A DNA stretch of 64,000 bases from Powellomyces hirtus (taxonomy: Eukaryota > Chytridiomycota > Chytridiomycetes > Spizellomycetales > Powellomycetaceae). The notes beneath the pieces were generated by a model. The model saw nothing but the letters and a program-made list of their open reading frames with translations. It made no database searches and was not told the DNA's origin. This document shows, in pieces, positions 12,907 to 23,500 of this stretch (the first letter of the stretch is position 1; every line of letters starts with the position of its first letter). Where the stretch lies: NCBI GenBank assembly GCA_025526995.1, contig JAHLKG010000037.1:1-64000 (forward strand). Reading direction: 5' to 3'. The translations under genes were made by a program, and so were the position numbers.

Positions 12907-15900
12907 ATGGCCCACTTGAAGCTCGGCTTCGCGCCTGGGATCATCATCACCAGCTTCCTCGTGTCGACCGCTGGGGCGTGGGTCGCGCTGGAGCTCCTCA
13001 GGCTTAGGACGAGTAATCGAGGATGGGTCAACTGGGTGCTTCTTATACTGGCTTCGCTGGTCACTGGAACTCTCGCTATCTTCGTGATGCATGTAAGGAC
13101 GGGGGAGGAGTTTTTTTTTTCAGGCGCAGCATTCCCATGAAACCAGAATTGACGCATTTTCTGCCTCTACCGTAGTTCGTTGGAATGGCTGCAGTCACGC
13201 TCGATAATCACGGGGAGGAAATGCCACTATATTTTGAAACAGGGTAGGGAGGACGTTACGTTTACGGTTTGGAGAAGCTGGGCGTGACTGACGAAAGTCT
13301 GTAGAATGACTATTGGCTCGCTCTTTGAATCCATTTTCTGTGTGTGCGTCGGGGTTTACGTCACGGGTGCTCAAGAGGATCCTTCTTGGAAACGGTTTGT
13401 CGCGGGAGGTGCTTTCGCTGCGCTAGGCATCACTTTGATGGTGAGTAGATTGTGTGAGGTTATGAAACCGGAGCTCATGAATCGTTGCTGAGTTTTGTCC
13501 AGCATTTCACAGCCATGCGCGCAATGCGTGTCACGCTGGAATGGATCCCAGTTCTGGTGGCGTTATCCTGTGCAATTGCCTGGCTTGCGACCACCTCCGC
13601 GTTCATGCTCTTTTTCCGCCTTCGCGCAATGTGGCAAAACAGCTGGTGGAAGCAATTTGGTTGTGCTGTCATTTTCGCTGGAGCAATCTGCGCTATGCAT
13701 TACATAGGTTCGTGACGGTATGATCGTGCTCAAACACCTATTTCTTGATACCAACATACGGTTCTCCAGGCATGGTGGCGGCGACCTACTCCGTTGACCC
13801 GCTTTACCCACCCAACGGCGATCTCATCGTCCAAGGCACATTATCGGTCGATGATGTTCTTCGAGTGGGTATTGGCTTGTCAGGTCTCTGTGCGTGTGTC
13901 ACGATAGCTCTCCTCACATTGCGCGTGCGGAGCGTCTATCAAGATGAGCATTTCAAGAAAGCCCAGCTGGTCTTGGCTATTCTGCTGCTTGATCATCGTG
14001 GACACGTAATGGTCGACAATTTTGGTCATCTTCCTTCGCGTGCTGTTATCGGTCAATTCAACTTCAATGCCGTCCGGCTCCCAATCATGCACCCTGCAAT
14101 GCTATGGCTTCTGAAAGCTTCTTCCTGCTGGAGTAAATTTGCACACCTGGGTACTGCTTTCCGAAAGAACGGCGCGAGAGTTGCAACCCTCCTCTCCGAT
14201 GTGCTCGACCGTCGACCGCCGACCGCCAATCCCGAGCTGGCAACCGACAATTTTGATACGTCTCGTTTGCCTTTCTATAGGCTTTCCCTAATTCAAGCTG
14301 TGAGTACTTACGTATGAGCTGTCTGCGAGTTATTTCTAATTTCATTATCAGGTTGCGTCTCTCGCTGCTTCAATGGGAATTTCGCTTGGCGAGATGGGAT
14401 TGATGTATGATCAAATCATAAAAGCAAAAGAAGGTTGGGTGGTCTTTTTGGTTGATCGATTAGATAGCAAACATGCCGATGTACTTGCCACAAAAGGTTT
14501 CCGCTGGGTAAGATCGCGTCCTTCGTCTTCAATCGGTCTTCCATGCCTGATCATTGTGTCTTGTAGACGGAACCAAAGCGTGTTCTACAAGTGCTCGCTG
14601 GGCATTTGCAGGTGCATTCTGGTACCGTGCGGACAATTATCGGAGACGTTCCCGACTATGTTCGGACGAGGAAAAGACCCGTCAGATCTGGTCTGCATGT
14701 TGGCGTGCTGTCCGTCTATCCCAGGATCGGCCATTTTGAAGTGATGGTTCCATCTCGAGATCGCTCCAGCATTCCGACTGTTGAGGTATCCGCAATCGCA
14801 TTCGCTGCGCTCATGGAACATGCCCCCTACCTCCGGGAGTATGTTGCGCCAGTTCTCAGCAGCGAAGCGGGTGCTGCCATGGTTGTCGCTGACTATGTCG
14901 CAGCCTCCGAAATTCATTCTGCATTGATGCGACTAGGAATAGGATTGGACTCGGGCGCCCCTCTCTCTCTCCAGGCATTGACGCCTCCGGAGGATGTGCT
15001 GGTGCTGCACCGTAAACTCAAACACCAAGACGACCATGGGAGTTCTCGTGGGTCTTCCGGCCGTGACGGATATCCGTGGGTTTCCCGGGTACCATTTCCC
15101 TCTTGGAAGGCTTCCCCGAACTCCTCAGATTCGGATATGCTTCTTTTTGTGCAAATCAATTCATTCACTGGAGGACAACCCAAACTCCCAGCCGGATTTC
15201 AGCTCATTGACTTGACGGTCTTTGAAGCTATGCACTATTCTCGATGCTTTTCCGATCGATTCCGTCGCGTCATTGGCATGGAGATGAACGAAGAGTGGGA
15301 CCACTTGATCATACCTACTTTCGCAGAGCTTTCCGGTCATCCTTTGAGAGCACCCGATGCCGCCTTCGTAGAGCAAACCTCTCGAGGCAGCCACGCAAAC
15401 AGCGCCAATGGTCATCTGTCGCAAGGCGACTTCTCATCAGGAGCAGATTTGACAGGCAGCCGTTCCAACCACTCTGTTCTGGACGTAGATGAGATCCTAC
15501 GTGAAGGGCCATCTCCCACACGAAAAGACTCGGATGCTGTGGACCACAACACAGCGGTCGGAGTTGGAAAGTCGCCGGAAGGATCGATTACTCGCGCGGC
15601 GTCCCTCATCAAGATCATGAAGTCGTTTCCTCCTGAACACTTTCGCCAAAGCAGAAGCGGGCAAAGCTACAGCGACAAAGGCAAACTGAATGATGCGGTT
15701 GAGCTTGACGATTTCCAAGTCATGATCCCCCACAAGATGATTGCCAGCGACAAGGATGATGAAGAGAACGAGATCATCCCGCAAGTGGCCGGACCAGACG
15801 CCTCGCCGATTGTCAATGCGTGGCAAGCAATGCGTTGGGTGAAGTTGTACGTGAACGCAGCAGTGCAGTTCAATTCCACCGGGACAACAAAGTGGGGGAA

Positions 15901-16168
15901 ACCGTTCAAGGTTGGACAGCATCACGCCGCGGCGCCCGAAAGGACGCGAACGACGCCATTACTGTCAGAAAGACCCATACCTGTACATGCGGAAACGCTA
16001 GAGCGTCGGCCTAACCCTGATCATCACGTTGCCCAGCCCCACCCTTATCTCCATGGCGGTCATGTCCGAAGCATCCACAGCAACCATTCCGGCCGCCAGA
16101 CGTGCCCGTCAGAGGATTCCAGCAGAACGTGGAGGTCAGACACAAGGCAACCGAATATGTGTACGTAG
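12907..16168 (+). CDS. MHYT-domain integral membrane sensor protein
   Basis: Predicted 960-aa membrane protein of the fungal MHYT family. Modelled exons: 12907-13092, 13176-13243, 13305-13440, 13503-13707, 13770-14299, 14352-14507, 14567-16168; all junctions are GT-AG and keep phase. The first five exons encode about seven hydrophobic helices with the family's repeated metal-ligand motifs: VMHFVGMA across intron 1, HFTAMRAM after intron 3 and AMHYIGMVA across intron 4. A cytosolic part follows with a VMVDNFGHLPSR segment resembling the PAS-like region of fungal homologues, and a long Ser-rich, low-complexity tail. MHYT domains are proposed to bind copper and sense a diatomic gas; in bacteria they are fused to GGDEF/EAL or kinase outputs. 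No such output is visible here, so the signalling role is inferred. The last exon is taken to its stop; a further 3' intron cannot be excluded. Confidence 0.85.
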
Positions 16169-16422
16169 ATCCATCCGTTTTTCCAGCTTTTCTCGTTAGC
16201 TTTGTTCCTTTCGACTGATCTTGTTTTGCCTCGCTTGTTTTCTCCGTGCCCAACCCAAAGTGCTTCCAAGTTCTTCCACTTTTTTCCAGTAATTCTGCAT
16301 CCCCCCTGTCCCATATCGGGCGTATAGCCTATGCTCATTGTTGGAAAGTAGTCCGCGGCGTACCACTTGTTATGTAGATTTTTAGTTACACCCCTTTCCC
16401 CCCAAATGTGTGTGAACAGTAT

Positions 16423-16440
16423 CCCCCCCCCCCCCCCCCC
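16423..16440 (+). repeat. Poly(C) tract, 18 bases
   Basis: An uninterrupted run of 18 C residues in the 3' flank of the MHYT gene, one of several long G/C homopolymers in the window. Confidence 0.95.
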
Positions 16441-16491
16441 TTAAATGTATGTACAATATTTTATTCGTCTGTGTTGGTAGATGTATACAAT

Positions 16492-16497
16492 AATAAA
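16492..16497 (+). terminator. Possible polyadenylation signal for the MHYT gene
   Basis: AATAAA about 320 bases after the MHYT stop codon. The distance is long for a compact fungal gene, so this assignment is weak. Confidence 0.3.
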
Positions 16498-17724
16498 TGT
16501 AAGAAATGTCCAGTGTTTTTGATAGGCCATAATAGATCTGTCAAAATCTAGAGCAAGTAAAAGTTGTCACGATATTGCTCGGAGGATCCTCCTTGCATTC
16601 ACCGTCGATCATCTTCAATCCGAGACGGCAGTCCCCGTTTTCTTTTTTTTTTATGACTTTAATAAGCAACTTCTGAGTGCCGACGTGACCATTTGGATAT
16701 TTCAACACTTTCGGGCCCTGTCGAATTGCGAACTCCTGACAGTGCCAATAACAGTAGATGGGGTCAAAAGAACAGGAGGCCGCGAAAGAGTTTGATGAAA
16801 AGAACGCAATTTGTGTGTAAACATCAATTTCGAAATATATATTGTGTGTTGGCAGAGTTACACTCTTTGCGGCGAGAGGGTGAAAGTTATCGGTATGGGG
16901 CGCTGGTACATGGAGACTCCTTATCAACAACACGAAACAACCCCATCCCTTTCCCACCGTCTCCTGCCCTGGAAGACGACTATATTTTGTATATTACAAG
17001 TTACAAGGGTATGGAGATTAACTAAGACTAACAGTCCCTTCTGCGTTCCCGTCATTTCCGAAGAAGAGACGGCGTCTGGGCTTGGGACCAGAACAGCCGC
17101 ATTAGACCGGATATATCATGCTAGTACATGTATTCAAGCGCTGAAGAAGAAAGAGAATGGAGACCTGCCCGGGAAGTGGAGAACTTAGTTTCCTAGGAAC
17201 ACGGAACTGGACGGGCGCCTCTACGCTGCGAGCGGATGGGTCTCGGAAGAGCCGTTCAAGGAAAGCTCGACGCTGGCGAGGAAGTACCGGAGCAAAGAAG
17301 ACATTCGTCTCAATGGCTTGCGCGACAAATATCCAAACCATGCCTATTTAATATGATCCGACACGGTGCTCATAGAGGTTGCGCAGTCATGTTGCCGACC
17401 AAATTGAATGACTTGATAGGACCCGGGATAATCTATGAGGCAACAACAACAGGCAAAGGTTAGAAACAATATGACGCCTATATTATAAGTCTTTCGTTCA
17501 TGATCTAGTGTCAAATGGTTTTGAAGGAACGTGTGCCTTGGAGAAAACAGTGATTACGAGGGACGACGAGACATGGCATCCGTTCCCCAGCGTAGCGGAG
17601 TCGGCAGAGCATACGCTGGAGGAGAAAGAACGCCATGAAGGGAGATTAAGCGCAACGCAAAGCAGAAAGGATACCTCAGAAACCACAACAGCACTCTGCA
17701 GACAAGAACATGGCCAGTATCCGC
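16498..17724. other. Gene-poor region; nothing recognised
   Basis: Overlapping short frames on both strands without family features. Composition is close to the rest of the window. It leads into the duplicated block that starts near 17725. Confidence 0.5.
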
Positions 17725-17913
17725 CGGAACGAATCCCGTAACGAAATTCAAATCCACCCCGACCAGCCAAGAAATGCGGATGCACGCTTGGTTCTAGTCA
17801 AGATCCCAATCAGCCAAGGCAAATGCGGATGCATCCCTTGAGTTCTAAGCAGGATCCTGACCAGCAAGACGTATGCACCAATGCATCCCTTGAGTTCTAG
17901 TCGTGGTGAACTG
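17725..17913 (+). repeat. Direct segmental repeat, copy A
   Basis: About 189 bp that recur as copy B at 17991-18168 with small indels and substitutions. Shared stretches include the block around gaccagccaagaaatgcgga and the sub-motif catcccttgagttcta, which itself occurs twice in each copy. There is no coding frame worth calling. Confidence 0.9.
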
Positions 17914-17990
17914 CCCCGGCCGATACCGTTGAAAAACGATACCGTTTTCAACCAGCCATGGTCCCATGTAAAGGCAGCAATAAAGCAACC

Positions 17991-18168
17991 CGGAACGAAG
18001 CCCGTAACGACTTCAAATCCACCCCGACCAGCCAAGAAATGCGGATGCACGCTTGGTTCTAAGCAAGATCCCGACCAGCAAAGGCAAATGCGGATGCATC
18101 CCTTGAGTTCTAGTCAGGATCCTGATCAGCAAGACGTGCATCCCTTGAGTTCTAGTCGTGGCGAACTG
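17991..18168 (+). repeat. Direct segmental repeat, copy B
   Basis: Second copy of the 17725-17913 block, about 178 bp, separated from it by 77 bp of unrelated sequence. It contains the same internal catcccttgagttcta sub-repeat twice. No terminal inverted repeats or target duplication could be seen that would mark it as a transposon. Confidence 0.9.
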
Positions 18169-18619
18169 TTCCGAGTTGGTTGACTGCCTCCATGCATTGA
18201 GAGTGCTGTTGCGTGCAGCGCTGTTTTGCGTGTTTGCTGAATGTTCAGTGACGGGCGACACTGAGAAACGACAGAGAAACCATGAGAACACTGATGGCTG
18301 AAGTTGTGATTACGCCGGATGCAAGGCAGAAAAGATACCTTGTACGGCAGTGATGAGCGACCGCGGACCGGCGACAGTAACGATTGTTTTGTTGCAAATA
18401 CCTGGGGGGACCTAGCGGGTGCGAGTACGTTTATATACCGTTCTGTTCATAGACACATCATCGTTTGGCGCGTGTGTGGGTGCTGCGCATGGGGAGAGCG
18501 CGATGATTACCCAATGACCATTCCTATTGCTATAATAGGTCGATGGAATGAGTCGCCATCCATAACTTAGCACAGCATCATGTGCTCCATTCTATTGCGT
18601 TGGTCTTGTACGTGCTGTG

Positions 18620-19330
18620 TGACCAACAATGTCGTCTTCATTGAAAGATTACCAAATGAACACAAAAACAAGGCACTGATGTAATTCTGCCATACTCCAG
18701 CATGTGTACAAATGGCGCACACATTTGCTTGTGCACGCAGTTTATATTGAAAACACTGATATTTCTAATATCAATGTAATTTAATCTAGATGGTAGTTTA
18801 AATAAGATTTTCTATACTGTATGATATGTATGTGAACACACAACCCAAAGATTGATTTAATAATTTATTTTTGTAAACTAGTTTTATTGCACTATTTCAA
18901 AAGTGCTAAGAAAAATTGAAATCATACTCAAAGATTTGTGTTTAAAAACGTTGTGTCAAATGTCACTTTGAACAAATATCAACTCATAATCTTAAATGAA
19001 GTGGATGAAAAAACTTTGAGCACAAAGATATTTATGAAATTTTTAAAATATTATTAACGGATTTACCAACTTTTTTGAAAATGGTCAAAAATATTACAAT
19101 TCAGATTTGTCACATCCAAACTTATATTTTGACAATGTTTTTTTTTACTACATTCAAAAAGTTTTAGATTTTTTAATGTTTGAAAAAAATGATCATCTAT
19201 TTTCAGACATTCCAATTTCAAACTTGAAGACCCCAATCTACTTTGTTCTGTACCAGTGGGTCCCTGAAAAACAGGATTATGAAACTTGTGCATTATATCC
19301 TAAACACGGAAAAGTTAGTCACACGAAGTC
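18620..19330. other. AT-rich island
   Basis: About 700 bp of strongly AT-rich sequence with many A and T runs inside a window that is otherwise balanced in composition. A 75-codon frame on the plus strand (19107-19334) and a 76-codon frame on the minus strand overlap each other and look like by-products of base composition. It may be a decayed transposon or an AT-rich spacer. Confidence 0.6.
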
Positions 19331-19893
19331 TTGATGTATGTAAACCTTCGCTTGCGGAACATTAGAGACCACACCAAATTACATCTCTGTAAGCAAGAGC
19401 TGACTGTGTTTGAACAGGGAAGTTACATATCTGTACGCGTTCTGATGACTATATCATTGCATTGCGGCTTGCAGAGATCACTGATTGCATTTTGGGGGGA
19501 TGTAAGGCCATCAAACTAATGTTGCACACATTGCTCAGTGAAAAAGCATCTCAGATTTTTCATTAGAAAAGCTCGAAAAGCCGACCTATTGTTTCAGATG
19601 TTTAAGGGTGAAGCCTCAGTTAAAAAGATGCTGTATGCCCTGGAAACTCCTTTGATGCCCGCAGATGGGGACCTCTGTCTGTTTGACCAAGGCCGTTGCA
19701 ATTACGATGATCATCACTATCTGATAAGTGCATAGTAGAGTTCAGACCATAGGCCGGCATGCCAGACGTGTTGTGTTGTTGGCATTTTCACGGCCGTAAG
19801 AAATCCATCTGGTTATTCTGTGGCTTGGGCATGAGGCTTAGTCGCGCGAACTGAGCATTGGCTCCTTTCTGAAGTCGCTTGGGTCGGGCGTTT

Positions 19894-20271
19894 ATGAAAA
19901 AACACGTAGGATCAGTATACTTATCGTTACTATGCCCACATTTAGCTTGCGCCAATGGACGGATACGCCGTTCGTCAAGACGAACGGCGGCATCAGTTTT
20001 CGAGGGACTATGGGACACCATTAACAAACACCTCAAACCGCACGGGATGACCCGTACCTCGCGCGAGGAAACAGTTGATGCTTCTAAGTTTCGCAAGCTG
20101 AGAACGTACCATTGCAGAAAAAATGTTCGTGGGTACAGTCAGATTTTTCGTGAAACGTCAACGGGGGAGATGTTGACCTGGGGGGAAGTGAAGAAGGGCT
20201 CATGGGTCGAGGACCATCAAGCGGCGGAGGATACCGTGCGCAATACCGTCCGGAGTCTGTTTGACCGGTAA
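19894..20271 (+). CDS. Possible small hypothetical protein
   Basis: An ATG-initiated frame of 125 codons with a fairly natural composition, basic in its first half and containing a stretch with GYSQIFRETSTGEMLTWGEVK. No family, signal peptide or membrane segment is recognised. It crosses a perfect 11-bp inverted repeat at 19966-19989. Its location in a repeat-rich, gene-poor area makes a transposon remnant as likely as a gene. Confidence 0.22.
   Translation: MKKHVGSVYLSLLCPHLACANGRIRRSSRRTAASVFEGLWDTINKHLKPHGMTRTSREETVDASKFRKLRTYHCRKNVRGYSQIFRETSTGEMLTWGEVKKGSWVEDHQAAEDTVRNTVRSLFDR
19966..19989. repeat. Perfect inverted repeat (hairpin)
   Basis: Arms of 11 bases (cgccgttcgtc and its complement) separated by two A residues. 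No function can be assigned. Confidence 0.8.
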
Positions 20272-20580
20272 AGCTGACGCCCAGATGCCATTGGTGTTTG
20301 ATGGCTTCATGCGGCTGACTGACATACTGCGCCGAAAATTGGCATGGACCATCTGCTTGGAAGAGTCTGCAAAACGGCTCGCCGGCCCTCCCATTCCCCG
20401 TCGCCCATCTAACCCCGCTTTGCCATCCATTTACACTCCATCAAAGGGGAAAACACGTGCATAATGTCAATCTGATGTCATCTGTGGCAAAGATGGAGAA
20501 TAACAGTCTCATGGGACCAGACTTGGCAATTTTTCAACATTTTAATATACCACCCGCTTTGATCAGTCCAATATGATGAG

Positions 20581-23500
20581 CTATATCATACTCCGGTAAG
20601 ATCCCTGGAATGCCCGCAGGTCCGCAGGACTCCCAAATTCCACCACCTGCCCAGCGTCCATGACCATCACTCGGTCGCTGTCCATAATAGTGTCGATCCG
20701 GTGGGCGATGGTGATGACGGTGCGGTCGACAAATTCCCGCCGGATGGCGGTTTGGATTAGACGGTCATTCTCGATGTCGACGGATGCGGTGGCTTCGTCC
20801 AGAATAAGGATACGAGAGTCTCTCAGAAGAGCACGAGCGAGGCAAACGAGCTGTTGCAGACCACTACTGAAGTTTTCACCCCCTGCGGTTTTGCGGTGTA
20901 GGAAAGGAAGTTTAGATACAAGATGCGCAGAAAGGCAGTATGTGCTCATGAACGTACCTGACTCGACCACGCCATCGAGACCACCGTCCATGGCGGTAAC
21001 ATAATCTTTCAAATGCACTTTTTCAAGAACAGTCCAAAGCTCCTGATCACTTTTCTGCAACGTCGGATCCAGATTATCACGAATCGAGCCCGCAAACATG
21101 AAACTCTCCTGCGGAATGATGGAGATGCTCGAGCGGACGGTTTCGACACTGAGGGTAGCAATGTCGACGCCGTCGATAAAGATCTGGCCAGAAGTCCTGG
21201 CCCCGAGGTTCGCGGCTTCGTGCTCGCAGGATCCCACGAGGCGGAGAAGCGAGAGGGAGAGGGACGACTTGCCGGCGCCGGTTCGTCCCACTGCAAAAGA
21301 TCAGTCGTGTGAGGAAAGAGGGTCTAGTTTGTGCGGTAATGCGACATGGCCAACTGACCAACACCAATCTTTTCTCCGGACTTGATCTTGAAAGAGAGAT
21401 TATTCAACGCGGCAGGAATTCCAGCGCGGTAAGTCAGCGAAAAGTTTTTGTACTCAATCTCGCCGGTCGCGGGCCATCCAGCGTGGTGCGCCGCCGGCTT
21501 GATGACTGGGTTGCCGCGAGAATCGACAGGCATCTCTGTAGGGAGGTCTAGGTATTCCTTGATCCGCTCAGCGGCCACGAGATCGTTCTGCAGCTCGCCT
21601 AGCTTTTGCATCATCATCGAGACTTCCTGCGTGATTACCAGACAGGTACTGACGGCAAGACCTGCAATGGCAGGGGCAGAGTCGGCATCATGCACAGCCA
21701 AAAGAGCCGAAGCAAATACGATGAATGCAGCTAGAATGTTTGAAGAACCAATGAGGCATTGATGGGATGTGTCGCACGTCGCTACTCAACAAGAAAAACA
21801 CTTACAGATGATCTGGACCCACAACGAAAACCAACGGTTACAGTAAAAGTAGGATAGGAGTGTCCCCTGCATCTTGTCATACAATTGGTCATGCTTCAGC
21901 GACGCCTTGGTTGTTTGTTTGAATACTTTCACGGTCGAGATTCCAGACATTGTCTCGTCAATGTTAGATATAATCTCGCCCTGCATTGACGTCTTCATCC
22001 GCATATACGCAACTGAGGCGGGGATGTAGATTTTGAAAGCAGAGCCGAGAATGATAACTGTGTACAAATGATGAGCTATGGGACCGGCCCTCTTGCAATT
22101 GCATGAACAAAGCACTTACAGGCGACTAAAAGCGCAACCAAGAAGATTGGGGCCCCAATGACAGTAGGGAGCAAGTTGACGATCACGTTAGCGAGGGCAA
22201 AAGTCATGTCATATACCTGAAGAGACGCCAATGAAAAATCAGGTCCCGAACTTACGGGTCAGGAGGCAACACATAACCTCTCTTACCTCGTCCGGCAACC
22301 CAATATCAACGCGACCAAGGTTTCCACCAAAGCGACTAATAATGCGGCCGCTAGGCGTTCGGTCGAAAAAGCCGAGCGGATATCGCATGATACGAACAAG
22401 CAGCGAGTCATGCATCTTGCGGGATGCGCGAATACCAACGAAAATAAGGAAAAAACACCCGGCCCATGGGTACAACAGCACATAACCCAGCGTGTATGCC
22501 GCGTAGACGCCAAAGTAGTAACTGAGGTGTTGCGATGCGTAAGTCGGATCGACTTCGGTCCAGTGCTGGAGCCAGTATCGACCCATAAGATTCACGGCTT
22601 CAGAGACGGCGATGCCGAGCAAGAACGCGACCAGGAATGCGGTGGAGCAAGCTGCGAAGTAGATCGTGGCGACTTTGAGAGAGCTGCCTTCCGATAGGGC
22701 CTCCTTCTCAATGATCTGGTCCACGACTGTCTTTTCATCGTCGGGAACCTTCTCCGGTCTATCTTCGCAGACGGTTTTGATCGAGACTTCTTCCTCCTCC
22801 TTCTCTTTGGCGCTAGATTTCTTTTTCGTGGGTGATTTGGGTTGCTTGGATTCCCATTCTTTCATGATGTTGAACAGTAGACCGTTGTCTTGGGCGCGAA
22901 GCTGCTCATAAGTGCCGTCTTCCGCTACCTCTCCTTCTTTCATCACAAGCACGTTGTCGGCAGCCCCGATGTAAGAGACACCGTGGGTCACGAAAATGCG
23001 GGTTGAGTGCTTGAGAATGCCGGCTGAACCGATCACAGAGTCGAAGATATGGCGACCAACGTGAGCGTCGACTTAAGGAGGGAGGTAATAATTAGAATGA
23101 TGTGGTGGGCTTTCTCTTGCAGATCTTACTCGCCGCTCACCTGCAGACAGGGTATCATCAAGCAACAAAATATCAGGTTGCGCATAAACAGCGCGAGCCA
23201 ACGCGATCCTTTGCCGTTGGCCACCCGATAGAGACGTTCCCCTTGATCCAATCTCAGTCAAATCACCGTCCTTGAGTAAACTGAAATCTCTCGTCAACGC
23301 GCACGCCTCGACAACCTGGTTGTACCATTTGACATCGAGTTCCGCATCCAGAATGATATTATCCCGAACAGAGCCTTGGAACAGCCACGCTTTCTGAGCA
23401 ACATATAACACAGTGCCCCAGGTTCTGACGCGACCAGAAGACGATTCCATGTCGCCGAGTAATGCTTGCAAAAGACTGGATTTCCCAGATCCGACTTGAC

